Shown here in pieces: positions 36,530-45,919 of a stretch of DNA of 64,000 nt (position 1 is its first letter; each line of letters begins with the position of its first letter). The notes below the pieces were generated by a model that saw only the letters and a list, made by a program, of their open reading frames with translations, did no database searches and was not told the DNA's origin. The DNA is from Bacteroidales bacterium (lineage in GTDB: Bacteria; Bacteroidota; Bacteroidia; Bacteroidales; F082). The DNA lies in NCBI GenBank assembly GCA_015491905.1, contig WGGC01000041.1, forward strand, positions 1-64,000, given 5' to 3'. The position numbers and the translations under genes are program-made.

Positions 36530-38056
36530 TTAATAATGACAGCTTGCACAATCAGCACCACCAATCATTTTTACTGTTACATCCTTTATTTTACCAGATT
36601 TTAAATCTTCATGGAGCTTTTTGTACTGGCCATAAAATTTATTATTGGTAAACTGGACTTTATGAGTTCTATGACAATCTAAACACCAACCCATACTTAA
36701 AGTTTTTACCTGAGCTACAACATCCATTTGGGCAACATCTCCATGACATTCTTTACAGTCAAGTTTTCCAACTTTTACGTGTTGTTTATGATTAAAATAA
36801 ACAAAATCAGGCAAGTTATGAACTTGTACCCATTTGATAGGTTTATTATTTTTAATTGCAGCGTAAATCTTGTTAATCTCTTTTTTGCCAGTACGTTTTC
36901 CTTCTTTAACTTGTGTATGACAATTCATACAAACGGATGCCGGAGGAATTCCTGCGTGCATACTTCTATCTGCAGTAAAATGACAATACTGGCAATCTAT
37001 TTTATTTTGACCTGCATGTACTTTATGAGAAAACCAAATAGGCTGATCAGGTTGGTAATATTGTTGTCTTCCTAATCTGGTTGCATACGTGTATGTCCAT
37101 TCACCAAGTATCCACAAAGCTGCAAGCAATATAACATAATGAACCCACTTTGCTTTAAGATAATGTGTAAAAATCAAATCTATTAGTACAATAATAAGCA
37201 AGAACCCCATTACTATGGCAGCAATAGAAAGATTCTCCAGACCTTCTTGCTGATTTTTAATAAATATTTCTGTTTCATCCAAAACAGGACCACTGCTTTC
37301 TACAATTTTAGTAGTACTATGCGAAGAAACAGTTGTTGCCTGTGGAATTTTGCCATCATTATTAATAAAAGCGAGAATGCTTTTTATTTGATTATCTGAA
37401 AGATTATGGGCAGGCATTGGAATTTTGCTATACTCATTAAAGATTTTCACAGCTTTTGGATCTCCTGCTTTAACCATTGCCTGCGAGTTCCTAATAAATT
37501 TAATTAACCATTCCTCAGATAATTTTTTTGTTACTCCCTTTAAATCCGGTCCAACAAGCCTTCCTCTTCCGATGGTATGACATGCTTTGCATTCATTAAA
37601 TAATTTGGCTCCCTTTTTAATCTCTGTTAAAGACCCTAATGTGTTAGAAGAAGTTTTATTAACGGCAGGTTGAGATATTTTACCATCATTTTTTATATAT
37701 AATAATATTCCTTTAATTTGGGCATCCGTAAGATTATGGGATGGCATAGGAATTTTATTATACTCGTTAAACACTTTAACAGCAGCCGGATCTCCTGCTT
37801 TAACCATCGCCTGCGAATTCTTAATAAATTTAATCAGCCATTCTTCCGGCATTTTTTTTGTTATTCCCTTTAAATCCGGACCAACAAGCCTTCCTCCACC
37901 AATGGTATGACATGCTTTACACTGATTAAAGTTTTTAGCATCCTGTTCATTTTGTCCAAATAAATTTAATTGAAAGAATGAAAGAAAAAGAAAAAGGAAT
38001 AAAAACAATCCTGCTATACCAGGACGATTTTGATTGGTAAATTTTTTCCTCATCAT
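36530..38056 (-). CDS. actA: Alternative complex III multiheme cytochrome ActA with two N-terminal monoheme domains
   Basis: 508 residues. Signal peptide 1-34 (ending FGQ). Two monoheme cytochrome c domains follow (CKACH at C46 and C156, exactly 110 residues apart, sharing the nearly identical FI[KR]NSQAMVKAGDP stretch), then a membrane helix (about 277-298), then the five-heme ActA domain (CQYCH 355, CMNCH 376, CKECH 434, CLDCH 458, CASCH 503). Seven c-type hemes in all. Homologues, as I recall, usually have one such N-terminal domain. First gene of the operon; I found no clean promoter in the 227 bases upstream. Confidence 0.93.
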   Translation of the reverse strand: MMRKKFTNQNRPGIAGLFLFLFLFLSFFQLNLFGQNEQDAKNFNQCKACHTIGGGRLVGPDLKGITKKMPEEWLIKFIKNSQAMVKAGDPAAVKVFNEYNKIPMPSHNLTDAQIKGILLYIKNDGKISQPAVNKTSSNTLGSLTEIKKGAKLFNECKACHTIGRGRLVGPDLKGVTKKLSEEWLIKFIRNSQAMVKAGDPKAVKIFNEYSKIPMPAHNLSDNQIKSILAFINNDGKIPQATTVSSHSTTKIVESSGPVLDETEIFIKNQQEGLENLSIAAIVMGFLLIIVLIDLIFTHYLKAKWVHYVILLAALWILGEWTYTYATRLGRQQYYQPDQPIWFSHKVHAGQNKIDCQYCHFTADRSMHAGIPPASVCMNCHTQVKEGKRTGKKEINKIYAAIKNNKPIKWVQVHNLPDFVYFNHKQHVKVGKLDCKECHGDVAQMDVVAQVKTLSMGWCLDCHRTHKVQFTNNKFYGQYKKLHEDLKSGKIKDVTVKMIGGADCASCHY

Positions 38057-38283
38057 AAAAATTTGAATATCAATATATTAAATAGTTGTAAAATTAAAAA
38101 AATAAGATATATATCTATTTGTATTTTTTCGTGACAAATCTATTAAAATTTCTATTCAGATTTAGTCAATTAAGGGATTTTTTACTTAATTTCTTAAACA
38201 AGATCGCAATATTAAACTTTTATTTTACTGTAAATCAATTTATTTACTTGTTTATAAATTCTGAAAAAAATCTGAAAAAAAAT

Positions 38284-38931
38284 TCAATCGTTTGCTTTAT
38301 CCTTAAGTAAAGGGACAAATCTAAATTTACCAAACGTTTCTTTTTTTAATTTGCCATTCACAAGTTTTGTAATTCGCAACATAGTCTGAACATCACCTTT
38401 ACCAACCGGTATAACCAAATGTCCTCCAATTTTCAGTTGTTGTAGGAGAGGTTCAGGAATCTCAGGCGCCGCAGCAGTAATTAAAATTCCATCAAAAGGG
38501 GCTTCTTCAGGTAACCCTTTATAACCATCACCATAAAATAAGTTTATTTTATATGGGAACAAGCGTAGTAATTGTTTCGTACGCTCAAAAAGTTTTTTTT
38601 GTCTTTCTATAGAAAAAACTTTTGCTCCCAGTTCAGCAAGAACGCAAGCTTGATAACCTGATCCTGTTCCAATTTCCAAAATTTTATCCTCTGGTTTTAC
38701 CTCCAATAATTGGGTTTGAAAAGCGACAGTATATGGCTGAGATATAGTTTGACCAGAACCAATTGGGAAAGGCTTATCTTCATAAGCATATTCCAAAAAG
38801 CCAGAGTCAAGAAACAGGTGTCTGGGAATTGCATTTATAGCACTCAATAAATTTTCGTCCAGGATACCTTTTTTACGGATTTCATCCACAAGTTTTTTCC
38901 GCATTCCTTTATGCCGGTAATTATCTTCCAC
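38284..38931 (-). CDS. pcm: Protein-L-isoaspartate O-methyltransferase
   Basis: 215 residues. Methylates damaged isoaspartyl residues as the first step of repair. The GTG start at 38931 is preferred over the internal Met because an in-frame TAA directly precedes it and the N-terminus EDNYRHKG.R matches homologues. SAM-binding motif I is LEIGTGSGYQACVLAELG; upstream GSGQTISQPY is the family signature. A -7 element (TAACTTTG) lies at 38979-38972 on this strand. Divergent from the gene at 39017. Confidence 0.95.
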   Translation of the reverse strand: MEDNYRHKGMRKKLVDEIRKKGILDENLLSAINAIPRHLFLDSGFLEYAYEDKPFPIGSGQTISQPYTVAFQTQLLEVKPEDKILEIGTGSGYQACVLAELGAKVFSIERQKKLFERTKQLLRLFPYKINLFYGDGYKGLPEEAPFDGILITAAAPEIPEPLLQQLKIGGHLVIPVGKGDVQTMLRITKLVNGKLKKETFGKFRFVPLLKDKAND

Positions 38932-38971
38932 TTATTAACATTTGATGTTCGTTATTTCTTTTATTAAGATG

Positions 38972-38979
38972 CAAAGTTA
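38972..38979 (-). promoter_or_regulatory. -7 promoter element for pcm
   Basis: Minus strand reads TAACTTTG, followed by CA, an exact TAnnTTTG match 40 bases before the GTG start codon. Confidence 0.55.
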
Positions 38980-39016
38980 ACCAAAGAGGGACTTATTTTT
39001 GAAAAAAAATTAATGA

Positions 39017-39946
39017 ATGTTTAAAATTGGATTAGTGGGCAATAGTGTATTGGTAGAAAATCACATTGACGCTCTAAAAAAAATTCATGAAGTTGATATT
39101 TCAGGAATTTATGACCCTGAAAATAAACTTTCCTCATTATTTTATAAAAAATATCATATTGCAGTTTTTAAATCGTTTAATGAATTAATTGAGAATTCTA
39201 CTGCAATTGACATAATTTCTATTCCAGATTCTTTTTTTAAAACAGTTATTTCATCATTAATAAAAAAAACAAAACATCTTTTTATTGATGAAGATGTCAT
39301 TAAAAATAACTTTAATAAATTAACGAATATTTACAAGTTATCGGTAGAGGCAGGAGTAATTGTTCAACCTGGATTCTTACTTCCTTTTAATCCTGATTTA
39401 AAAGAACTTACCTGCCCATTTTTTTTACCGGGTTTTATTGAAATAAAACACTTTAAAAATGAAATTTTGCAAAAAGATAAAAATGATTTTATTTTTAAAG
39501 TTATGATGCCGGATATCTTCCTAATAATTAACCGAATAAAATCAAATTTAAAAAAAATTGAAACCTCATCTGTAAATTTTAATAAAAATTCCTCAATTCT
39601 TATAAATACCTACATGATGTTTGAGAATGGAAGTTTTGCTAATATAACAGCAGGTAATTTTATGCATGAAAGCCGTCATGATTTAACATTATATCAAAAT
39701 TCGTCAAAAATTGATATCGATTTAAGAAACAATAAACGAGATAGGTTAAGTAAAAAAATTAATAATACCATAAAAAAAGCCATACCGGATTTATCATCAA
39801 ATACTCTTGAAGATGCTTTAAAATTATTTATTTATAGTGTTAATAAATCTATTGAACCTGATATAAATTTAAATCAAGCTATAGAAGCTCTACATATAGC
39901 AAATACAATTCAATACAAGCTGAATTTTTCACATCAGTCAGTTTAA
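39017..39946 (+). CDS. Degenerate Gfo/Idh/MocA-family protein
   Basis: 309 residues with the two-domain Gfo/Idh/MocA layout: Rossmann half to about 120, then an alpha/beta domain. The start FKIGLVGNSVLVENHIDAL aligns with the dinucleotide-binding motif but lacks the second and third glycines of GxGxxG, and the usual EKP catalytic lysine segment reads IDEDV. So it may not bind NAD(P) or reduce a sugar. Family members act on sugars in surface polysaccharide synthesis, and the next gene (128 bases away, same strand) is a polysaccharide initiating transferase. Role inferred: non-enzymatic or altered function in glycan assembly. Confidence 0.7.
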   Translation: MFKIGLVGNSVLVENHIDALKKIHEVDISGIYDPENKLSSLFYKKYHIAVFKSFNELIENSTAIDIISIPDSFFKTVISSLIKKTKHLFIDEDVIKNNFNKLTNIYKLSVEAGVIVQPGFLLPFNPDLKELTCPFFLPGFIEIKHFKNEILQKDKNDFIFKVMMPDIFLIINRIKSNLKKIETSSVNFNKNSSILINTYMMFENGSFANITAGNFMHESRHDLTLYQNSSKIDIDLRNNKRDRLSKKINNTIKKAIPDLSSNTLEDALKLFIYSVNKSIEPDINLNQAIEALHIANTIQYKLNFSHQSV

Positions 39947-40073
39947 TTATTTTCCTTTTTTTAATAATATTTTATTTACATTTACGTTTACTATTAAAGT
40001 AACCCTTAAAATTGGCTACCTTTATTTAATTTTCATTATTAATATGTCAACCAACATTTGAATCATTTTATAA

Positions 40074-41489
40074 ATGAACGAGAAATTACAAACGTTTAAA
40101 TATATATTTTTTGATTGGATAGCATCTATATTCACTTGGATTCTGTTTTTTATATTTAGAAAACTACAGGAAAATAATTTTATTTCCATAGATTTTTCAA
40201 ATATTTTAAAAGACAAAAATTTCTGGTTAGGAATACTTTTGATTCCTGTTTTTTGGTTAGTTATATATCTGTTTTCGGGAAGTTATCGTAAAGTTTTCAG
40301 AAAATCGAGGCTAAAAGAACTGGGGAATACAATATTAGAAGTATTTATTGGAGTCACCTTTTTATTTTTCACTATTTTACTTGATGATAATATTAATAAT
40401 TACATTTCATATTATCATTCTTATATAGTTCTTTTAACATTGCAATTTACTTTTACTTATGGATTTCGGCTTATTATTACAAGTAGAACGGTAAATAAAA
40501 TTCATAAAGGCATTATTGGTTTCAACACTTTAATTGTTGGGAGTAATGGAAATGCTATAAAGATATATCAGGATATTAAAAGTGAAAAAATATCTTCCGG
40601 AAATAAATTTATTGGATTTGTAAATGTTAAAGATGTCAACTCTTTTAAAATGTCAGAAGTTCTACCCTGGTTAGGATCATATAAAAATTTAAAACAAATT
40701 ATTAGCCAGAGTAATATTGATGAGATTATTATCGCCATAGAGAGAAGTGAAACTAATACTATCGACAGAATTATTTCAGAAATTGTAGATACAGACGTTA
40801 TTATTAAAGTAATTCCGTTAATGGAAGATATTATTTTTGGATCGGTAAGGACATCAGGAATATTTAACACACCTTTAATTGAAATTTCACCAGACATGAT
40901 GCCGCAATGGCAGCAAAGTTTAAAAAGATTATTAGATATAGTTTCGTCTGTATTTGTATTAACGGTTTTTTCTCCCCTATTTTTGATAACAGCCATAGGT
41001 GTAAAATTATCATCTCCCGGACCAATAATTTATAAGCAAAAAAGAATTGGGTTAAAAGGGAAACCTTTTACGATGTATAAGTTTAGATCCATGTATAGTG
41101 ACTCAGAAAAATTTGGGCCTCAACTATCTTCAAAGAATGATCCAAGAATAACTCCAATAGGGTCTTTTATTAGAAAAGTACGCATTGACGAAATACCTCA
41201 GTTTTACTCCGTGCTGAAAGGAACAATGTCTTTAGTAGGGCCACGTCCTGAAAGAGCTTATTACATTGAAAAAATAGTTGAAAGAGCCCCTCATTATAAA
41301 TTATTATTAAAAATAAAGCCGGGAATTACCTCATGGGGACAAGTAAAGTTTGGTTATGCTTCAACAATAGATGAAATGATACAACGGCTAAAGTATGATT
41401 TATTATATATAGAAAACATGTCTCTGGCAATGGATTTCAAAATTCTGATTTATACAGTATTAATAGTTCTACAAGGAAGAGGAAAATAA
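40074..41489 (+). CDS. Polyprenyl-phosphate sugar-1-phosphate transferase (exopolysaccharide initiation)
   Basis: 471 residues. An N-terminal region of about four helices and a cytoplasmic Rossmann-like CoA-binding-like domain (about 145-250) precede the C-terminal catalytic Bac_transf domain (about 280-471): KRLLDIV, the SPGPI.YKQ.RIG motif, KFRSM..., R..RIDE[IL]PQF and VGPRPERAYYIE are all present. Such enzymes place the first sugar-phosphate on undecaprenyl phosphate for capsule or exopolysaccharide synthesis. No flippase or polymerase genes lie next to it in the window. It converges on the DUF4294 gene with a 1-base gap. Confidence 0.93.
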   Translation: MNEKLQTFKYIFFDWIASIFTWILFFIFRKLQENNFISIDFSNILKDKNFWLGILLIPVFWLVIYLFSGSYRKVFRKSRLKELGNTILEVFIGVTFLFFTILLDDNINNYISYYHSYIVLLTLQFTFTYGFRLIITSRTVNKIHKGIIGFNTLIVGSNGNAIKIYQDIKSEKISSGNKFIGFVNVKDVNSFKMSEVLPWLGSYKNLKQIISQSNIDEIIIAIERSETNTIDRIISEIVDTDVIIKVIPLMEDIIFGSVRTSGIFNTPLIEISPDMMPQWQQSLKRLLDIVSSVFVLTVFSPLFLITAIGVKLSSPGPIIYKQKRIGLKGKPFTMYKFRSMYSDSEKFGPQLSSKNDPRITPIGSFIRKVRIDEIPQFYSVLKGTMSLVGPRPERAYYIEKIVERAPHYKLLLKIKPGITSWGQVKFGYASTIDEMIQRLKYDLLYIENMSLAMDFKILIYTVLIVLQGRGK

Positions 41490-41490
41490 A

Positions 41491-42066
41491 TTATTTAATT
41501 TTACCTTCATTAATCATTCTTATTATCTTTTCTATTTTTTTATCTTTCTTTTTGGGATCGTATCGATTTTTTAAATTATATCCCCATAATCTTGCAAATC
41601 CCTGGTAAAAAAAGGCTGTAAATTTACCACGAAGCTGAACAACCAAATCATAGGAAGTGTTTCCTGTTTCTCTGTCAAGCAATTTTATTAAAATAATTCC
41701 TTGGGTAAAAGTTAACTTTTTTAAATCACTACCATATTTCAATTTCAATTCTTTTTCAGCAAGCTTCATCATTTTTCGTCTTTCTGCATCATTTTTTGCA
41801 GACTTTAAACGGACTTCATATTCACGTAATAATCTACCTGCTGTTTTAGCATAAGGATATGCTTTTTTTACATTATAAATAAGTCGTTGCATTCTCCATC
41901 TCTGCCAAAAGTTAAAAATTCCTTTGTGAGATACTATATCAACCTGTTTAAGTTGTACTGTAGGGATTCCCTTTTTAACAGGGGTTAACTTTGAAGGAGA
42001 TGTATTTTGAGAAACACCCTGACAAACTATAAAAAGACTTAAAAGAAAAGTTAATATTAGTCGCAT
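41491..42066 (-). CDS. DUF4294 protein, secreted
   Basis: 191 residues with a signal peptide (1-19, ending GVSQ). The Trp/Arg-rich helical segment NFWQRWRMQRLIYNVKKAYPYAKTAGRLL and the long basic helical remainder are typical of DUF4294, a Bacteroidota-wide family of unknown function. It may be periplasmic or nucleic-acid- or membrane-surface-binding given the many Lys/Arg; this is inference. Its gene lies between the sugar transferase (convergent) and clpX. Confidence 0.85.
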   Translation of the reverse strand: MRLILTFLLSLFIVCQGVSQNTSPSKLTPVKKGIPTVQLKQVDIVSHKGIFNFWQRWRMQRLIYNVKKAYPYAKTAGRLLREYEVRLKSAKNDAERRKMMKLAEKELKLKYGSDLKKLTFTQGIILIKLLDRETGNTSYDLVVQLRGKFTAFFYQGFARLWGYNLKNRYDPKKKDKKIEKIIRMINEGKIK

Positions 42067-42166
42067 GGCAAAGCACTCAAATTATTCTATTCATCAGTAA
42101 TAGATTTTATATTATAAATATCAATAAAATCCATACAAAAGTAAAAGAAATCTAAGTGCAGACTAT

Positions 42167-43408
42167 TTAACTAACGGCTTTTAATTTAGCAAGATTAGCT
42201 TTGGCCAGTTTTTCTTTAGCATAAGAAAGAGTTACACGAAAATCTTCAACCTTGCCCTGTTGAGAAGGTAACTCAAACATTGCATCCATTAAAACGGCTT
42301 CCAGCAATGCTCTAAGTCCCCTGGCACCAAGTTTATATTCAAAAGACTTTTCAACAATATAATCATAAACCTCATCATCGAAGGTAAGCACAATATTATC
42401 CATTTCAAATAAATGAACGAATTGTTTTACCAAAGCATTTTTAGGTTCTAATAATATTCGTTTAAGAGCCTCTTTGTCGAGTGGATTTAAGTAAGTTAGT
42501 ATAGGCAACCGGCCTACAATTTCAGGAATAAGACCAAACTTTTTTAGGTCAGCGGGGGAAATATATTGCAATAAATTTTCCATATCCACATGCTCTTCTT
42601 TATGTCCGGCAAAAGAGTATCCAACAACATGAGTACGTAACCTATTGGCTATTATTCTTTCTATACCCTGAAAGGCTCCACCGGCAATGAACAGAATATC
42701 TTTAGTATTAACTTGAATCATTTTTTGCTCCGGGTGTTTTCTTCCACCCTGGGGAGGAACGTTTACAATAGTACCTTCAAGCAGCTTCAATAAAGCTTGC
42801 TGTACTCCTTCTCCTGAAACATCCCTGGTAATAGAAGGATTATCACTTTTTCTGGCAATTTTATCTATTTCATCAATAAAAATAATACCTTTCTCTGCTG
42901 CAGCAACATCATAATCGGCACTTTGCAATAACCGGGTAAGAATACTCTCAACATCTTCACCAACATAACCTGCTTCTGTCAGAACAGTTGCATCAGCAAT
43001 GGCGAATGGAACATGTAACATCTTAGCAATTGTTCTTGCTAAAAGAGTCTTTCCTGTTCCGGTATCTCCAACAAGAATAATATTTGATTTATCAATTTCA
43101 ATATCATTTGTTTGAACTGTTCTGCCAATACGTTTATAATGATTATACACGGCAACCGATAATACTTTTTTAGCATCATCTTGTCCAATAACATATTGAT
43201 CAAGGAAATTTTTTATCTGAAAAGGTTTTAAGAGCGTATGGTCAACTGTAATGTTTTTTACATTCGATTTACGTTCTTCCTGTAAAATATCCCAAGCCTG
43301 CTCAATGCAATAGTTACAAATTTTGGCTTCCATGCCTGAAATCAGCATATCAGTTTCTGACTTTGGACGCCCACAAAAAGAACAATATTCCTCTTTATTC
43401 TTTGTCAT
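42167..43408 (-). CDS. clpX: ATP-dependent Clp protease ATP-binding subunit ClpX
   Basis: 413 residues. N-terminal zinc-binding domain with C9, C12, C31 and C34, then the AAA+ module: Walker A GDTGTGKT, pore-loop GYVGED, Walker [11 protein letters not shown], and sensor and arginine-finger segments in the usual order. Unfolds substrates for ClpP, encoded just upstream. A stable hairpin lies in the 119-base gap to clpP, so clpX may be transcribed at a different level. Confidence 0.98.
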   Translation of the reverse strand: MTKNKEEYCSFCGRPKSETDMLISGMEAKICNYCIEQAWDILQEERKSNVKNITVDHTLLKPFQIKNFLDQYVIGQDDAKKVLSVAVYNHYKRIGRTVQTNDIEIDKSNIILVGDTGTGKTLLARTIAKMLHVPFAIADATVLTEAGYVGEDVESILTRLLQSADYDVAAAEKGIIFIDEIDKIARKSDNPSITRDVSGEGVQQALLKLLEGTIVNVPPQGGRKHPEQKMIQVNTKDILFIAGGAFQGIERIIANRLRTHVVGYSFAGHKEEHVDMENLLQYISPADLKKFGLIPEIVGRLPILTYLNPLDKEALKRILLEPKNALVKQFVHLFEMDNIVLTFDDEVYDYIVEKSFEYKLGARGLRALLEAVLMDAMFELPSQQGKVEDFRVTLSYAKEKLAKANLAKLKAVS

Positions 43409-43476
43409 TTTAAGAGTATTTTTAATTTAAATGAAATAAATAAAACTTGTAAAATTTAGTGTTACTATAGACAAAT

Positions 43477-43500
43477 AAGGCAGAATTTTCATTCTGCCTT
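43477..43500 (-). terminator. GAAA-tetraloop hairpin between clpP and clpX
   Basis: On the minus strand AAGGCAGAAT and ATTCTGCCTT form a perfect 10-bp stem closed by a GAAA tetraloop. No strong T tract follows, so it may be a partial terminator or an RNA stabiliser rather than a full stop. Confidence 0.55.
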
Positions 43501-43527
43501 AAATGCTTTTTAATATTCACTAATTAT

Positions 43528-44208
43528 TTATTCTGCTTTATTTCTTATTAGCACTTCATCTATCATACCATAGTCTTTAGCTTCAGATGCCGTCATCCAA
43601 TAATCCCTGTCACTGTCTTTCCAAACTTTATCATAGGGCTGGCCTGAATGACCAGAAATAATATCATAGAGTTCTTTTTTCAGTTTCTGAATTTCCCTGG
43701 CTGTAATTTCAATATCTGAGGCCTGCCCCTGAGCACCACCCATTGGCTGATGTATCAACACCCTTGAATGAGTAAGAGCAGTACGTTTGCCCTTTTCCCC
43801 GGCACATAATAAAACTGCTCCCATAGAAGCTGCCATTCCTGTGCATATAGTTGCCACGTCTGGTTTTATATATTGCATTGTATCGTAAATACCTAAACCA
43901 GCATAAACAGAACCTCCGGGAGTGTTTAAATAAATCTGTATATCACGAGAAGCATCTACTGATTCTAGAAATAGTAACTGCGCCTGAATTATATTAGCAA
44001 CATAATCGTCAATGGGAACACCGAGAAAAATGATTCTGTCCATCATTAATCTGGAGAAAACATCCATCTGTGCAACATTTAGCTTACGTTCTTCAATAAT
44101 GGTTGGAGAAATATAATTTCCATAAATAGAATTATATCTTTCAAGTGTTAAACTACTAATTCCATGATGACCAGTAGCATATTTTTTAAATTCCTTGCTG
44201 CTATTCAT
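43528..44208 (-). CDS. clpP: ATP-dependent Clp protease proteolytic subunit
   Basis: 226 residues, serine protease chambers. Catalytic triad positions: Ser128 in GMAASMGAV, His153 in RVLIHQPMGG, and Asp202 in the DRDYWM region. The family signature TICTGMAASMGA is intact. Three bases after tig and 119 before clpX on the same strand. Confidence 0.98.
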   Translation of the reverse strand: MNSSKEFKKYATGHHGISSLTLERYNSIYGNYISPTIIEERKLNVAQMDVFSRLMMDRIIFLGVPIDDYVANIIQAQLLFLESVDASRDIQIYLNTPGGSVYAGLGIYDTMQYIKPDVATICTGMAASMGAVLLCAGEKGKRTALTHSRVLIHQPMGGAQGQASDIEITAREIQKLKKELYDIISGHSGQPYDKVWKDSDRDYWMTASEAKDYGMIDEVLIRNKAE

Positions 44209-44211
44209 AGA

Positions 44212-45564
44212 TTAACTATTTTTTTGTGAAGATACAATTTTTACAAATTCATCAGTGGTAACTTCTTTTTCATCTTTACCGACCTTTTCTTTAAAAAATT
44301 GGATATACCTTTCATCCATAAGCTCAGCAAAATAACGCTGATATTCCTGTTCGTTACTCAATAACTGATCTATTAAACCCTCAACCTGAGGATTTGAATC
44401 ACCTCCCTGGGGCAACTGAAAATATCCTTTTAATCTGTTTCTTACATCTTCTTTAGTTACCCGCAATGCATCACCATATTGGCTTATTAAATCACTTTCT
44501 ATTAGCTGCCAGCGAAAAGTTTTTGCATATTCATTATATTCTTTGTCAATCTGCTCTTTAGTAACTTTTCCCTGATTACTATCCAACAACCATCTTTTCA
44601 AAAAGTCATCAGGTAACTCAGGATTAATTTTTTCCATCAATATGTCAATCACATCAGAAACAAATTTTTTATCTGCATCTTTCTGATAATGTTCTTTTAT
44701 TTCTTTTCTCACTCTGTCTCTGAACTCATCAACAGTTTTCAGGTCCTCGTTAGGATAAATTTCTTTAATAAAAGCCTCATCTACTTCAGCTTCTATTTTT
44801 CTAACCACATCCTTAATTTCAAACTCATAATCAGCTTTTGCAACATCATTAACCTCATCCAATTGTAGCAAAGCTTTAAGCTTTTCATCATCTTTTAAAG
44901 CCCTATTTGGATTGAAGATAATTTTATCACCTTTCTTCTTACCTACAAGTTTACTTTTTACTGTTTTCAATTGAATATCATCAATAGCAATTTCTCCTTC
45001 AATCACATGTCCACCTTCCAGGACATTTCCTTCTTTGTCGATCTGACGAAAAGTACCTCTTAAAAAGTCACCTTCTTCGGTTATTTCCACATTTTCTTCC
45101 TTAGCAAGTTTTTGCTGCATATTCTTAATTGCTTCATCAACCTCTTTATCTGCTATTTGAATTTGATAATATGGTGCTTTAATTTCTTCTGAAATTTCAA
45201 CTTTTACTTCAGGAGCAATTCCAATATCAAAGAAGAAATCAAAATCTTTTTGTCTGTCAAAGTCAATCATCTGAGATTTTTCTTCATTAGGTAATGGATT
45301 TCCCAGAACGTTGATTTTATTTTCTTGTAAATAATTATTCAGAGCTTCGGAAACAGTTTTATTTACTTCATCAGCAATTACAGCTTTTCCATACATTTTT
45401 TTTACTAAACCCATAGGAACCATACCAGGACGAAATCCGGGCATTTGGGCTTTTTTTCTATAGTCTTTTAACTGTTTGTTAACATTGTCTAAATAGTCTT
45501 CTTCCTGAAGATTAATATGAACAGTTGCGGTTAACTTTCCGTTTTCTTCTTGTGTAATATTCAT
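44212..45564 (-). CDS. tig: Trigger factor, ribosome-associated chaperone
   Basis: 450 residues. The ribosome-binding N-terminal domain (about 1-110) contains the signature GFRPGMVPMGLVKKMYG, with the SurA-like C-terminal helices after it. The middle PPIase domain is present but diverged, as is common in Bacteroidota. Head of the tig-clpP set; a tRNA-Leu gene lies 28 bases upstream on the same strand without an intervening terminator. Confidence 0.95.
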   Translation of the reverse strand: MNITQEENGKLTATVHINLQEEDYLDNVNKQLKDYRKKAQMPGFRPGMVPMGLVKKMYGKAVIADEVNKTVSEALNNYLQENKINVLGNPLPNEEKSQMIDFDRQKDFDFFFDIGIAPEVKVEISEEIKAPYYQIQIADKEVDEAIKNMQQKLAKEENVEITEEGDFLRGTFRQIDKEGNVLEGGHVIEGEIAIDDIQLKTVKSKLVGKKKGDKIIFNPNRALKDDEKLKALLQLDEVNDVAKADYEFEIKDVVRKIEAEVDEAFIKEIYPNEDLKTVDEFRDRVRKEIKEHYQKDADKKFVSDVIDILMEKINPELPDDFLKRWLLDSNQGKVTKEQIDKEYNEYAKTFRWQLIESDLISQYGDALRVTKEDVRNRLKGYFQLPQGGDSNPQVEGLIDQLLSNEQEYQRYFAELMDERYIQFFKEKVGKDEKEVTTDEFVKIVSSQKNS

Positions 45565-45592
45565 TGAAACCGATTTGTTTTATAAAATATAG

Positions 45593-45674
45593 TGCGGATG
45601 AAGGGACTCGAACCCCCACGCCTTGCGGCACTAGATCCTAAGTCTAGCGCGTCTACCAATTTCGCCACATCCGC
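45593..45674 (-). tRNA. tRNA-Leu (anticodon TAG)
   Basis: 82-base tRNA on the minus strand: acceptor GCGGATG/CATCCGC, anticodon stem CTAGA/TCTAG with loop CTTAGGA (anticodon TAG at 45640-45638), long class II variable arm, T-arm with TTCGAGT. Its 5' flank holds TATATTTG on this strand at 45712-45705. It is 28 bases upstream of tig. Confidence 0.96.
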
Positions 45675-45704
45675 ATTTTTTTATTATGCTTCCTTTTGGG
45701 GGTG

Positions 45705-45712
45705 CAAATATA
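45705..45712 (-). promoter_or_regulatory. -7 promoter element for tRNA-Leu (and possibly tig-clpP)
   Basis: TATATTTG followed by CA on the minus strand, 30 bases before the tRNA 5' end. No other candidate promoter is visible between the tRNA and tig. Confidence 0.55.
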
Positions 45713-45884
45713 CTACTTTTTTATTTTTAAATGTATTTTAAATATAAATTATATATTGAGTGGGGATAACTATTAGAAATTTATTTGGATTTTACTTTTT
45801 ATAACATGTCCAACCAGATGATTAATGGTTTTAATTAAATAAAGATTCATAATTATCGATATACTATTATTGTTACTATTTTAG

Positions 45885-45908
45885 CTTATTAATAATATTA
45901 TTAATAAG
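45885..45908. repeat. Perfect 24-base AT palindrome
   Basis: CTTATTAATAAT followed by its exact reverse complement, with three more matching bases outside one mismatch on each side. It sits 12 bases beyond the stop codon of the MazG-like gene. No T tract follows on the minus strand, so its role as terminator is uncertain. Confidence 0.6.
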
Positions 45909-45919
45909 TTAAGTATTAA

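Noticed and set aside
36728-37075. 115-residue open frame on the plus strand inside actA
   Set aside because: Shadow of the heme-motif coding strand: low complexity and Phe/Ile-rich, with no promoter and no family resemblance.
37380-37930. Assembly artefact as explanation for the ActA repeat
   Set aside because: The two units differ at many bases and the frame is intact, so a collapsed or duplicated read is less likely than a true duplication, although only raw reads can prove it.
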